Assembly: GCA_030065235.1 (NCBI GenBank)
Contig: JASJDC010000004.1
Span: 94,846-158,845, forward strand
Length of the DNA stretch: 64,000 bases
Reading direction: 5' to 3'
Source of the DNA: Alphaproteobacteria bacterium
GTDB lineage: Bacteria; Pseudomonadota; Alphaproteobacteria; UBA8366; Aestuariispiraceae
In this document: positions 18,073 to 26,730 of the stretch, piece by piece
How the letters are laid out: each line of letters starts with the position of its first letter
Position numbering within the stretch: the stretch's first letter is position 1
Notes under the pieces: model-generated
What the model was told of the DNA's origin: nothing
Databases searched by the model: none
What the model saw: the letters and a program-made list of their open reading frames with translations, nothing else
Translations under genes and position numbers: made by a program

Positions 18073-18711
18073 TCAACCCTTTTGAATCGTCTTCAATTGG
18101 CGTTGCATTTCGTCGATCTGCTTTTGCAGCGCGTCGATTTGCGCATCGCCTTCGGGGGGCTTTACAGCGCCCGGCCCCGGCCCCGACGCTGCGCCCTGAT
18201 CGCCCTGTGACAGCGTGTCGGGCGCGTCGGCCCCGGCGGCGGCCGGATTGAAGAACTGCATCGCCTGTTCGAACATCGCGAGATTTTGTTTCGCGACATC
18301 GTCGAACTGCCCAAACGGAAACACTGATCCGAACGTATCCTCGAAATAGCCGCGCATCTTGTCCTGGTTCTCGGCGAAAGAGCGCATCGTGAAATCGAGA
18401 TATTTGGGCACCAGCATTTGCTGCATGTTGTCGCCGTAGAAGCTGATCAACTGGCGCAGGAACCCGATTGGCAGCAGGTTCTGGCCCTTGGCCTCCTCCT
18501 CGACGATGATTTGCGTCAGAACGGAACGGGTGATGTCATCGCCGCTCTTCGCGTCATGAACGGCGAAATCGACGCCGTCTTTCACCATCTGGCATAAATG
18601 ATCGAGGGTCACATAGCTGCTGGTCGCCGTATTATAGAGCCGGCGGTTGGCGTATTTCTTGATCGTGATCGGCTCGGAATTCTCGCTATCCGTCGATTTT
18701 TTGGCCGCCAT
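18073..18711 (-). CDS. phaR: Polyhydroxyalkanoate synthesis repressor PhaR
   Basis: 212 residues from the ATG at 18711, preceded by a GGAGAG ribosome site; the longer ORF adds 34 basic residues not seen in the family. N-terminal PHB-accumulation DNA-binding domain (IKKYANRRLYNTATSSYVT, then VDFAVHDAKSGDDITRSVL) followed by two copies of the PHB-binding type segment (LLPIGFLRQLISFYGDNMQ; MRSFAENQDKMRGYF). PhaR binds both DNA and PHB and represses phasin and PHB genes until granules form. The Gln/Lys coiled tail ends the protein. It is divergent from the phaE-like/phaC genes, which are probable targets. Confidence 0.94.
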   Translation of the reverse strand: MAAKKSTDSENSEPITIKKYANRRLYNTATSSYVTLDHLCQMVKDGVDFAVHDAKSGDDITRSVLTQIIVEEEAKGQNLLPIGFLRQLISFYGDNMQQMLVPKYLDFTMRSFAENQDKMRGYFEDTFGSVFPFGQFDDVAKQNLAMFEQAMQFFNPAAAGADAPDTLSQGDQGAASGPGPGAVKPPEGDAQIDALQKQIDEMQRQLKTIQKG

Positions 18712-18899
18712 CGCTCTCCGTCCGCCGAAGGTTTCGCCAGTCCGGGCGCATGGAGCCGCATTTGGCCGCAAACGCCTTGTTAGTCTGTTATCATGGTCGA
18801 TCTTGCGCGCCAAGCGCTGCGCTGCACCAAGACCTTTGGCGCCGGATCAATTGGCGAACCGGAATTGGCGCGACGCGGCGCGCGCCTTATAGTCCCCCG

Positions 18900-19346
18900 A
18901 TGACAGAGCCCCCGAACTACGACGAGCTCGCCAAACGGTACCTGACTTTATGGCAGGACTATATTGCTGGCGCCGCGGCCGATCCGGACGCCGCGAAGGC
19001 CATGACGGCGATGATGGCGGGCTGGCAGAATTTCGCAAACGCCGCCGGCGCCGCCTTCACCTCGGGCGGCCCGACAGAAGAGCAATCGGACAACAGGACG
19101 GACGCGGAATACCGCGCACAGGAAGAGTCGACATCAGCGCATGACGGTCCAGCAGAAGAGCCCCGGACGCGCCCGCCCCAAGGCGGCGCCACAGACGCGG
19201 CGCGGCCTCTATCCGCGGCCGATACCGCTGCATCTCGCCGGACCGATGATGGTCTACGCGGCCTCCATCGGCGCCTTGCCGAGCTTGAACGCCGCGTTGA
19301 GCGGCTTGAAGCCGAAAGCCGCGCCGACCGGGCCCTGGAGCCCTGA
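18900..19346 (+). CDS. Small PhaE-like protein overlapping phaC
   Basis: 148 residues from the ATG at 18900. The N-terminal 60 residues are helical (NYDELAKRYLTLWQDYIAG, MTAMMAGWQNFANAAGAAF), the middle is polar and disordered, and the C-terminus is a clear heptad coil (LHRRLAELERRVERLEAE). This resembles PhaE, the accessory subunit of class III PHA synthases, which has aromatic-rich helices and a C-terminal coiled coil, but it is shorter than classical PhaE; the assignment is inference. Its last 206 bp overlap phaC in a different frame. Location, direction and content support partnership with PhaC. Confidence 0.6.
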   Translation: MTEPPNYDELAKRYLTLWQDYIAGAAADPDAAKAMTAMMAGWQNFANAAGAAFTSGGPTEEQSDNRTDAEYRAQEESTSAHDGPAEEPRTRPPQGGATDAARPLSAADTAASRRTDDGLRGLHRRLAELERRVERLEAESRADRALEP

Positions 19347-20640
19347 TCCGGCTGAATTCTGGCGCGCCTGGGCCAACGGCGCCGCCGCCGCTTTCGATGG
19401 GTCCGGTCTTGCAGCGAACGCCGCGCCTTTCGCCGGAACGGCCGAGTCGGCGCCGTTTCCCACGCCCGTTTGGGCGGCGTTCGGCCTGGCTCTCCAGTGC
19501 GGTGCGACAGCGGAGCTGCTGAACAGTCTCGGCGATCTTTTCGGGACCGGGCCTACGCCGATCGAAGCGCTCGATCTGTCAGAGCTTCTCATGGCGATCG
19601 ATTCCCGATTTCGGAACGATCTGACCGCGATGCTGGACGGGATCGAGACCTATCGCCGACACCCCTATGCGCGCGCGGTCCCGGAGCCGGCCATCGTCTG
19701 GCGAGAGGGCGCGTCCTGCCTGCAATACTTTAACGACGGGGCGCATCAGGGCCACGGCGTTTCCGCGCGCCCGATCGCTTTGGTCACGCCGTCCCTGATC
19801 AATCGCGCCTATATTCTCGATTTGGACAGCGACACGAGCTTCTGCCGCAGTCTCCAGGCGATGGGCCTCGACGTCTTCCTGCTGGATTGGGGCGCGCCGG
19901 GGGCGGAGGAAAAACGGTTCGGACTGGACGAATATATCGCGCGCCTGGTGCGCGCCATCGACGCGATTGCGGCGTTTAGGGCCGATGAGTCGCGGACCCC
20001 CGCGACGATGGCGTTGGTCGGCTATTGCATGGGAGGGTTGCTGACCCTGCCGGCCGCCCTACAACGGCCGAAGACGGTTCGGAAACTCGCGCTCCTGGCC
20101 ACCCCGTGGGACTTTCACGCCGAGGCGTCGCCCGATCCGCAGGCGATGCTGGCGCTGACCGACGCTCTGGAGCCGGTGCTGCGGACGTTGGATCATTTGC
20201 CGGTGGATATCATTCAGACCCTGTTCGCCGCCCTCGACCCGCTAACCGCCTTCCGCAAGTTCTCGCGCTTCGCCAAGGTCGACGCCGACACGCCGGAAGC
20301 GCGCCTGTTTGTCGCCCTGGAGGACTGGCTGAATGACGGCGTGTCGATGACCGCGCCGGTGGCGCGCGAAACGCTGGGCGGCTGGTACGGTCGGAACGAG
20401 ACGGCGGCCGGCGCCTGGCGGATCGCCGGCCGGGTCGTCGATCCGGGCGACTTCTCAGGTCAGGCGATGGCGGTGATCCCGGCCGCCGATAAGATCGTGC
20501 CGCCGGCCTCGGCGCTGGCGATCACCGAACGTTTGGGGGACACGCGGCTGATCCGGCCCGCTTTGGGTCATATCGGCATGATGTCGAGCGAGCGCGCGCG
20601 CGATCTCTGGACCCGGATCGGGTCCTTCATCGCTGATTGA
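19141..20640 (+). CDS. phaC: Polyhydroxyalkanoate synthase (PhaC)
   Basis: 499-residue alpha/beta-hydrolase-fold synthase that polymerises 3-hydroxyacyl-CoA at the surface of PHB granules. The lipase-like box GYCMGG carries the nucleophilic Cys (near residue 300), with an Asp in AADKIVPP and a His in LGHIGMM completing the triad; FLLDWGAPG and WDFHAEASPD are also typical. The N-terminal YPRPIPLHLAGP segment looks family-like, supporting the start at 19141 despite a weak ribosome site and a 206-bp overlap with the preceding gene. Length lies between class III (about 355) and class I (about 590) enzymes. Confidence 0.88.
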   Translation: MTVQQKSPGRARPKAAPQTRRGLYPRPIPLHLAGPMMVYAASIGALPSLNAALSGLKPKAAPTGPWSPDPAEFWRAWANGAAAAFDGSGLAANAAPFAGTAESAPFPTPVWAAFGLALQCGATAELLNSLGDLFGTGPTPIEALDLSELLMAIDSRFRNDLTAMLDGIETYRRHPYARAVPEPAIVWREGASCLQYFNDGAHQGHGVSARPIALVTPSLINRAYILDLDSDTSFCRSLQAMGLDVFLLDWGAPGAEEKRFGLDEYIARLVRAIDAIAAFRADESRTPATMALVGYCMGGLLTLPAALQRPKTVRKLALLATPWDFHAEASPDPQAMLALTDALEPVLRTLDHLPVDIIQTLFAALDPLTAFRKFSRFAKVDADTPEARLFVALEDWLNDGVSMTAPVARETLGGWYGRNETAAGAWRIAGRVVDPGDFSGQAMAVIPAADKIVPPASALAITERLGDTRLIRPALGHIGMMSSERARDLWTRIGSFIAD

Positions 20641-20688
20641 CTGGGCCGATTGATTTGGCGGCCCAACTCGGCGGCCTGATTCGGCGGA

Positions 20689-20717
20689 TTGAGACCAAAG
20701 ATTGGGTTCGATATAGT
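20689..20717 (+). promoter_or_regulatory. Sigma-70 type promoter of phaA
   Basis: TTGAGA (20689-20694), 17-bp spacer, TATAGT (20712-20717): one of the best promoter matches in the window. Gives phaA its own start, with a leader of about 75 nt containing AAGGAG before the ATG at 20799. Confidence 0.65.
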
Positions 20718-20798
20718 CCGCGCCAGTGACGAACAGCCGCGACCCTGCGCCGTCAGCCGCCGGCCCGGGGCGCAACACCCGAAAAGGAGTTTCCCCTT

Positions 20799-21974
20799 AT
20801 GACCGATGTTGTTATCGCCAGCGCCGCCAGAACGCCGGTCGGCGCGTTCAACGGCGCCTTGAGCACCGTTTCCGCCTCCGACCTGGGCGCGATCGCCGTC
20901 AAGGAAGCGCTCTCCCGCGCCGGTGTGGATGGGGCCGATGTGGATGAAGCGATTCTCGGTCAGGTCCTGACCGGCGCCGTCGGTCAAAACCCGGCGCGCC
21001 AGGCCGCGATGGACGCCGGGATCCCGCAGGAGCGCACGGCCGTGACCATCAACCAGGTCTGCGGCTCTGGCCTGCGGGCGGTCGCCTTGGGCCGTCAGGC
21101 GATCATGTCGGGCGACAGCGCCATCGTCGTCGCCGGCGGTCAGGAAAGCATGAGCCTGGCGCCGCACGCCGCTCATCTGCGCACCGGCAAGAAGATGGGC
21201 GATTTCGAGTTCACCGACACGATGATCAAGGACGGGTTGTGGTGCGCTTTCAACGGCTATCACATGGGCACGACGGCCGAGAATGTCGCTGAAAAGTGGC
21301 AGTTGACACGCGATCAGCAGGACGAATTCGCCGCAGCCTCGCAACAGAAGGCGGAAGCGGCGCAGAAGTCCAACCGGTTCGCGGACGAAATCGCCCCGGT
21401 CACGATCAAGACCCGCAAAGGGGAAACCGTGGTCGACGCCGATGAGTATCCGCGCCACGGCACGACGGTCGAGACCTTGGGCAAGCTCCGCCCGGCCTTC
21501 GCTAAGGACGGCACGGTCACGGCCGGCAACGCGTCGGGCATCAATGACGGGGCCGCGGCGACGGTCCTGATGTCAGCCGAGGAGGCCGCGAAACGCGGCA
21601 TCGAGCCTTTGGCGCGCATCGCCTCCTTCGCCACCGTCGGCGTTGATCCGGCGATCATGGGCACCGGGCCGATTCCGGCCTCACGTCTGGCGCTCGAGCG
21701 CGCTGGCTGGACGATCAACGACCTTGATCTGATCGAATCGAACGAGGCCTTCGCGGCGCAATCGCTGGCCGTCGCCAAGGATCTCGGCTTCGACATGGAG
21801 AAGGTGAACGTCAATGGCGGGGCGATCGCGATCGGCCATCCGATCGGCGCCAGCGGCGCGCGCATCCTGAACACCCTGCTGCACGAGATGAAGCGCCGGG
21901 ACGCCAAAAAAGGTCTGGCGACCCTCTGCATCGGCGGCGGCATGGGCGTCGCCATGTGTCTCGCCCGCGACTAG
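20799..21974 (+). CDS. phaA: Acetyl-CoA C-acetyltransferase (beta-ketothiolase)
   Basis: 391 residues, full-length biosynthetic thiolase that condenses two acetyl-CoA to acetoacetyl-CoA, the first step of PHB synthesis. Nucleophilic Cys in [12 protein letters not shown] near residue 89, [17 protein letters not shown] with the catalytic His near residue 348, and [14 protein letters not shown] with the second Cys near residue 378. An AAGGAG ribosome site precedes the ATG. Placed after phaC but with its own promoter; the acetoacetyl-CoA reductase phaB is not in the window. Confidence 0.96.
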   Translation: MTDVVIASAARTPVGAFNGALSTVSASDLGAIAVKEALSRAGVDGADVDEAILGQVLTGAVGQNPARQAAMDAGIPQERTAVTINQVCGSGLRAVALGRQAIMSGDSAIVVAGGQESMSLAPHAAHLRTGKKMGDFEFTDTMIKDGLWCAFNGYHMGTTAENVAEKWQLTRDQQDEFAAASQQKAEAAQKSNRFADEIAPVTIKTRKGETVVDADEYPRHGTTVETLGKLRPAFAKDGTVTAGNASGINDGAAATVLMSAEEAAKRGIEPLARIASFATVGVDPAIMGTGPIPASRLALERAGWTINDLDLIESNEAFAAQSLAVAKDLGFDMEKVNVNGGAIAIGHPIGASGARILNTLLHEMKRRDAKKGLATLCIGGGMGVAMCLARD

Positions 21975-22043
21975 TGGCCTCCGATCGGCCGGGCGCGGGC
22001 GGTTCAAGACGCCGCGCTCCTCCGAATCGGCCCATCGCACAAA

Positions 22044-22086
22044 GGACCCGGCGTCGCCGTAGATCGGCGGCCCGGGTTCTTTTTTT
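22044..22086 (+). terminator. Rho-independent terminator after phaA
   Basis: GGACCCGG at 22044-22051 pairs with CCGGGTTC at 22072-22079, with an inner CGCCG/CGGCG stem, then a run of seven T. It ends the phaA transcript 70 bp after the stop codon. Confidence 0.85.
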
Positions 22087-22219
22087 CCGGACGCCGTAGC
22101 CTCGGGAGCTGGAAAGCTCGGCTTTTCCAAACGCGCTGAAACCGGTCGGTTTTGCGCTGCATCATTTCAGCCGGGCGGGGTGAACTCGCAAAAAAGCGGC
22201 ATACGCGCCTTCTTTATCC

Positions 22220-22248
22220 TTGCGTCGAGTCGAAACCTGCCCCATATT
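22220..22248 (+). promoter_or_regulatory. Putative promoter of the small RNA after phaA
   Basis: TTGCGT (22220-22225), 17-bp spacer, CATATT (22243-22248). The predicted first transcribed base, about 22255, coincides with the first base of a perfect hairpin, which supports this placement. Confidence 0.45.
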
Positions 22249-22254
22249 GTGCAT

Positions 22255-22366
22255 CGCAACATGTTCGGCCCTGACATGTTGCGGCGCATCAAGCCAACCG
22301 GCTTGCGCCTCTTTTGGGCGTTTCCTCCCTGAACTTGGGCCGCGATTTCTTCGCGGCCTTTTTTTT
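22255..22366 (+). ncRNA. Small RNA candidate, alpha-r8/MmgR (suhB-RNA) type
   Basis: About 110 nt with its own terminator and no ORF. Hairpin 1 has perfect ten-base arms CGCAACATGT/ACATGTTGCG (22255-22264, 22274-22283). Hairpin 2 pairs GGCGC with GCGCC and AAGCC with GGCTT (22283-22309). A single-stranded decamer TTTCCTCCCT lies at 22321-22330, then GAACTT, then terminator stem GGCCGCG/CGCGGCC (22338-22358) and eight T. From memory, this decamer is the invariant core of the alphaproteobacterial alpha-r8 family, which includes the Sinorhizobium MmgR that restrains PHB granules. Its place just after phaA fits that role. Family membership is my reading of core and architecture, not a covariance-model hit. 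Confidence 0.7.
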
Positions 22367-22416
22367 GGCGCTGGGCGGCAAAGCGTCCGGCCGGACCGCC
22401 GCCTGGCTCGTGACGC

Positions 22417-24732
22417 TCAATCGCAGCGCGACCAGCCGCAGGCGGCGCAGGCGTCACAGCCTTCGGCGGAGACCAGGGCGCCCCCACAGCTTGGGCATTG
22501 CCGGGCTCGGAGCGACGGCGGCGTCGCGGAACCCACGGCGCGCGCCTCTCTGTCCGGCGGCGGCGCCGACCGGGTCGGTCCCGGCTCGACGAAACCGATA
22601 TGGCGCAGATGCCCCTCGATCACCTCGCCGATCGCGGCCAGCAGGGACGGCACATAACGGCCCTCCATCCAATAGCCGCCGCGCGGATCGAACACCGCCT
22701 TCAACTCCTCATGCACGAAAGAGACATCGCCGCCGCGCCGGAACACCGCGCTCACCATACGGGTCAAAGCGACCGTCCAGGCGTAATGCTCCATATTCTT
22801 CGAGTTGATGAAGATCTCGAAGGGCCGCCGGCGGCCGTCCTGATCGAGATCGTTGATCGTGATATAGATCGCGTGATCGGATTCCGGCCATTTGATCTTG
22901 TAGGTGGCGCCGGTCAGTGCGCCCGGCCGGTCCAAAGGTTCGGTCATATAGACGACGCCGTCCGTCTCGCGCGGCGCGGCGCTGACCGCCGCCGCGGCGG
23001 CTTTTACTTGTTCGGTTTCGCTGTTTTCCGCATCGGCGGGCGCCGCCTCGAGCACCGAGCCGCGCACCGCCGACGGCCGGTAGGTCGTACAGCCTTTGCA
23101 CCCCATCTCATAAGCCTTGCGATAGACCGATTTGAAATCCTCGAAGCTGATATCGGCGGGCAAGTTGATGGTTTTTGAAATCGAACTGTCGATATAGCGC
23201 TGCGCCGCCGCCTGGATCGCCAAATGCGCGTCCGGCGAGAGCGCGGAGGCTGGCGCGAAAGCATCCGGCAAGTCCGCCTGTTCGCCATGCATGGCGCGGA
23301 ACAAGCGATAGGCGTTGTTGCGCAACCGTTCCGTCCGGTGCGAGCCGTCGGCGTTGAGCACCTTTCGCGCCTGCTCCATCGCGAAAATCGGCTCTAGGCC
23401 GCTGGAGCAATTGTTCGCCAGCATCGAGATCGTCCCGGTCGGCGCAATTGAGGTCAGAAGCGCGTTGCGGATCCCATGTTCCTTGATGCCTTTCCGGATC
23501 GCGGCCGGCAGGTCCTGGATCGTCGGGCTTTCCAGGAACCGGGCGCGGTCCAGCGCCGGGAACGCGCCCTTCTCGCGGGCGAGATCGACCGAGGCGGCGT
23601 AGGCGCTGTCCCGCAGGGCCGCGAGCCATTGCTCGACCAACGCGACCGAGTCCGGCGATCCATAGCGGACGCCGACCATGGCGAACGCATCCGCCAGCCC
23701 GGTGACGCCCAACCCGATGCGCCGTTTCGCCTGCGCCTCTTTCCATTGCTCCGTCAGGGGAAAGCGGGACACATCGACGACATTGTCCAGCATCCGCACC
23801 GCCGTGCGGGTCAGCGACCGCAACGCCTCCAGATCCAGCGCGGCGGCCTCGCTGAAGGGCTCCGACACCAGAGCGGACAGATTGATCGACCCTAACAGAC
23901 ACGCGCCATAAGGCGGCAGCGGCTGCTCGCCGCAGGGATTGGTGGCGTGGATCGTCTCGCAATAGGCCAGATTGTTCCGCGCGTTGATCCGGTCGATGAA
24001 GATCACGCCGGGCTCGGCGTATTCGTAGGTCGCGCGGGCGATGCGCTCCCACAGATCGGCCGCGCGCACGGTCTTGTGGACCCGGCCGTCGAAGACCAGC
24101 GGCCATTCGTCATCCGCCTCGACCGCCTGCATGAAAGCGTCGGTCGCCAGGACGGACAGGTTGAAATTGGTCAACCGCCCGGCTTCCTGTTTGGCGGTGA
24201 CGAACTCCTCGATATCAGGATGGTCGCAGCGCAGGGTCGCCATCATCGCGCCGCGCCGAGCGCCCGCGCTCATGATCGTGCGGCACATGGAATCCCAGAC
24301 TTCCATGAACGAGACCGGCCCGGACGCATCGGCGCCGACGCCCTTTACCGCCGCGCCGCGCGGCCGCAGGGTCGAGAAATCGTAACCGATGCCGCCGCCC
24401 TGCTGCAGGGTCAGCGCGGCCTCGCGCAGATGCTGGAAGATGCCGCCGATATCGTCCGGGATCCGGCCCATGACGAAGCAATTGAACAGCGTGACAGTTC
24501 GGTCGGCCCCTGCGCCGGCCAAAATCCGGCCCGCCGGCATGAACTTGAACCCGTCGAGCGCATCTTCGAAACGGGCCTTCCAGCCAGGGTCCGCCTCGCC
24601 CGCCGCCAGCGCGCTTGCGACCCTAGACCAAGTAGATTGTAGGGTTTTATCCACAGGCGCGCCGTCAGGGTCGCACAGACGGTACTTTGTCTCCCAAATA
24701 CGGCGCGACGGCTCGATCCATGCGGTGCTCAA
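22417..24732 (-). CDS. nrdJ: Adenosylcobalamin-dependent (class II) ribonucleotide reductase
   Basis: 771 residues. Reduces ribonucleotides to deoxyribonucleotides by a B12-generated thiyl radical, independent of oxygen. Landmarks: FNCFVMGRIPDDIGGIF with the first redox Cys, QQGGGIGYDFSTLRPRGA, NPCGEQPLPPYGACLLGSIN with the radical Cys and finger-loop residues, and PTGTISMLANNCSSGLEPIFA. The C-terminus is a Cys-rich tail (CPSCGG, then CDACAACGWSRC) that feeds electrons to the active site. The start is a TTG at 24732 behind a strong AAGGA site 7 bp away. A DnaA box lies inside the 5' coding region and another at the upstream promoter. The short (about 770-residue) form differs from the 1,200-residue type of many alphaproteobacteria. 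Confidence 0.95.
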   Translation of the reverse strand: MSTAWIEPSRRIWETKYRLCDPDGAPVDKTLQSTWSRVASALAAGEADPGWKARFEDALDGFKFMPAGRILAGAGADRTVTLFNCFVMGRIPDDIGGIFQHLREAALTLQQGGGIGYDFSTLRPRGAAVKGVGADASGPVSFMEVWDSMCRTIMSAGARRGAMMATLRCDHPDIEEFVTAKQEAGRLTNFNLSVLATDAFMQAVEADDEWPLVFDGRVHKTVRAADLWERIARATYEYAEPGVIFIDRINARNNLAYCETIHATNPCGEQPLPPYGACLLGSINLSALVSEPFSEAAALDLEALRSLTRTAVRMLDNVVDVSRFPLTEQWKEAQAKRRIGLGVTGLADAFAMVGVRYGSPDSVALVEQWLAALRDSAYAASVDLAREKGAFPALDRARFLESPTIQDLPAAIRKGIKEHGIRNALLTSIAPTGTISMLANNCSSGLEPIFAMEQARKVLNADGSHRTERLRNNAYRLFRAMHGEQADLPDAFAPASALSPDAHLAIQAAAQRYIDSSISKTINLPADISFEDFKSVYRKAYEMGCKGCTTYRPSAVRGSVLEAAPADAENSETEQVKAAAAAVSAAPRETDGVVYMTEPLDRPGALTGATYKIKWPESDHAIYITINDLDQDGRRRPFEIFINSKNMEHYAWTVALTRMVSAVFRRGGDVSFVHEELKAVFDPRGGYWMEGRYVPSLLAAIGEVIEGHLRHIGFVEPGPTRSAPPPDREARAVGSATPPSLRARQCPSCGGALVSAEGCDACAACGWSRCD
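24647..24655 (+). promoter_or_regulatory. Exact DnaA box inside the 5' end of nrdJ
   Basis: TTATCCACA on the + strand, covering nrdJ codons for Val-Asp-Lys about 26 codons into the gene. Same orientation as the box 301 bp away upstream. Confidence 0.5.
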
Positions 24733-24947
24733 GACGCTTTCCTTTCCAAACGGCGTCCATGGACAGGGCCGACCGCCCGTCGAAAGACCCGGTTTGTACA
24801 GTCTAGCGGAGGGCGCGTATAAATACTATAATGTTCTTGCTTTGTTTTATCTTGGTCAATCGAGAAGGAGAACCGGCTCGCCGCCGCGCCGCCGCCCTTT
24901 GCGCCGACCCCAAAATTCGTGAGTCCTTCGGGGGATCGCACACAGCT

Positions 24948-24956
24948 TTATCCACA
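24948..24956 (+). promoter_or_regulatory. Exact DnaA box in the nrdJ upstream region
   Basis: TTATCCACA on the + strand, flanked by a direct repeat CACACAG-N7-CACACAG (24940-24960). It lies just downstream of the minus-strand TATAAT at 24971-24976, where DnaA binding could control initiation. The 292-bp gap between the chemoreceptor and nrdJ also holds an AT-rich stretch at about 24815-24865. Confidence 0.6.
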
Positions 24957-24970
24957 CAGAGTGCGTGGGT

Positions 24971-24976
24971 ATTATA
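24971..24976 (-). promoter_or_regulatory. Consensus -10 element upstream of nrdJ
   Basis: A perfect TATAAT on the minus strand, with transcription expected to start near 24964 and a leader of about 230 nt before the TTG start. No good -35 element is visible at 16-18 bp, so it may need an activator. Confidence 0.4.
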
Positions 24977-25024
24977 GGCCGTTTCTCCGCCGCAGGCGAG
25001 GTATTCGAGAGAGGCCTCGCCGCC

Positions 25025-26566
25025 TTAAGCGATGACCTGCGATGCTTGCTTCAATTGCCGTGCGGCGTCCTCGATCTCCGCTACGGCGACGGAGACATTC
25101 TGGGCGTTGGCGGCGATCTCGTTGACCCGGCTGGAGGCGGTCTGCATCGCGGATGACATTTCCGTGGTGACGGTCGACTGCTCCTCGATCGCGGACGCGA
25201 TCACCGACGTGGTCGAGTCCATCCGCTCGATGGTCTGGCCTACCGACTCGATGGCTTCGACCGAGGCGGCGGTCAATTCCTGGATGCTGGCGATTTGTGA
25301 TGAAATCTCCTTGGTCGCCTGCGTCGTTTGACCGGCGAGGCTCTTCACCTCCGACGCCACGACCGAGAAGCCCTTGCCGGCGTCCCCCGCCCGGGCCGCC
25401 TCGATCGTCGCATTCAAAGCCAGTAGATTCGTTTGATCGGCGATGTCGCGGATCAATCCCATAACGCTGTGAATGCTCTCCGCCGCCTCCGAGAGCCGAC
25501 GGATCGCCTGACCGGCCGTAGTTGATTTCGACACGGCCTCCGCCGCCACCTCGTTGGACCGCGCGACCTGCATTGTCGTCTCGCCGATCGAACTCGCCAT
25601 CTGCTCAAGCGCCGAGGCTACTGTCTGCACATTCTCGGACGTTTCCTGCGCCGCTTTCGACGTGTCGGAGATCGATGAACTGACGTTGCTGAGGCCGGCG
25701 TTCACGCTGGTCAAATCTTGATCGATCTGGCTGACCGCGCGATCCCGGCCTTGTTTGTCCAGGACTTCCTGGGTGATGTCGGTTGCGAATTTGACGATCT
25801 TGAAAGGCTTTCCCTGCGCATCAAAAATCGGATTGTAGGACGCGCGGATCCAAATCTCCTTGCCGCCCTTTCCAATGCGTTTGTATTCGGCGCTGAAATA
25901 CTCGCCGCCGCGCAGGCGCTCCCAGAACTCGGCATAATCACGGCTCGCCGCATAGCTCGGCTCAGCGAATATGCGATGATGCTCGCCCTGTATCTCCTCC
26001 AGCGTGTAGCCCATCGTCGCCAGGAACAAATCGTTGGCGTCTTGAATGACGCCGTCCAGATCGAACGCGATCACGGCTTGCGCGCGGTTGATCGCCGTAA
26101 TCTGCCCGTGCGCGTCCGCCGCCGATAGTTTCTGGGCGGTAATGTCGGTGGCGAACTTGATGACCTTATGGACCTGGCCCGACCGGTCGAAGATCGGATT
26201 GTAGGAGGCCTGAATCCAGATCTCAGACCCGTCTTTCCTCAGCCGCGGATACTCAGCGGCGAACGTCTCTCCCGCGGCCAGCCGTTTCCAGAAATCGGCG
26301 TATTCCGCACCTTCAGAGTAGGTCTTTTCCACGAACATGCTGTGGTGGCGCCCCTTGATTTCATCCAGGCGATAGCCGACCGCCGCCAGAAACGCGTCGT
26401 TCGCCCAAAGAATGACGCCGCCGGGCTCGAACTGAATCACCGCGTGGGAGCGATTGATCGCGTCCCATATGGCCTGCGCCTCGCCCAGAGTCGGTTTATG
26501 CTTGGATTCTGTCGAGGCCGGGCGGGCGCCTTCGCGCGCGCGCCCAATGGGAAAGACGTTGATCAT
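25025..26566 (-). CDS. Soluble methyl-accepting chemotaxis protein with two PAS domains (BdlA-like layout)
   Basis: 513 residues without any membrane segment. PAS1 about residues 30-150 and PAS2 about 155-275 are near-copies: both contain [12 protein letters not shown] and KFATDIT, and a preceding GYxLxEIxGxHHxxF segment. The signalling domain (about 300-513) has the conserved hairpin tip [21 protein letters not shown] and [14 protein letters not shown]. The layout matches Pseudomonas BdlA, a PAS-PAS-MCP protein of biofilm dispersal, and Aer2-like sensors; ligands are unknown. It would signal through CheA/CheW, which are not in the window. A good promoter lies 90 bp upstream. Confidence 0.93.
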   Translation of the reverse strand: MINVFPIGRAREGARPASTESKHKPTLGEAQAIWDAINRSHAVIQFEPGGVILWANDAFLAAVGYRLDEIKGRHHSMFVEKTYSEGAEYADFWKRLAAGETFAAEYPRLRKDGSEIWIQASYNPIFDRSGQVHKVIKFATDITAQKLSAADAHGQITAINRAQAVIAFDLDGVIQDANDLFLATMGYTLEEIQGEHHRIFAEPSYAASRDYAEFWERLRGGEYFSAEYKRIGKGGKEIWIRASYNPIFDAQGKPFKIVKFATDITQEVLDKQGRDRAVSQIDQDLTSVNAGLSNVSSSISDTSKAAQETSENVQTVASALEQMASSIGETTMQVARSNEVAAEAVSKSTTAGQAIRRLSEAAESIHSVMGLIRDIADQTNLLALNATIEAARAGDAGKGFSVVASEVKSLAGQTTQATKEISSQIASIQELTAASVEAIESVGQTIERMDSTTSVIASAIEEQSTVTTEMSSAMQTASSRVNEIAANAQNVSVAVAEIEDAARQLKQASQVIA

Positions 26567-26656
26567 ACGGTCCTGCCGAAAAGGGTTTGGATTTCTACCA
26601 ACCCGACCGCGTCCGTCGGATCGGTTCCATAGAAACGAGCAATTATTAATAAAACA

Positions 26657-26684
26657 ATAATATTTTAATATAATGAGAGTTCAA
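26657..26684 (-). promoter_or_regulatory. Promoter of the PAS-PAS chemoreceptor gene
   Basis: On the minus strand TTGAAC (26684-26679), 16-bp spacer, TATTAT (26662-26657), within an AT-rich island of about 50 bp (26639-26690) in otherwise GC-rich sequence. The leader would be about 84 nt. Confidence 0.6.
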
Positions 26685-26730
26685 GGATCGGCTGGCGGCG
26701 TCTTCTGCGATTACGCCCTTGGCGCCGGCG

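Noticed and set aside
24810..24870. NrdR boxes upstream of nrdJ
   Set aside because: ATAAATACTATAATGT shares only part of the consensus and there is no properly spaced second box.
24733..24964. Cobalamin riboswitch in the nrdJ leader
   Set aside because: I could not find a B12-box-like sequence or the expected pairing in the leader.
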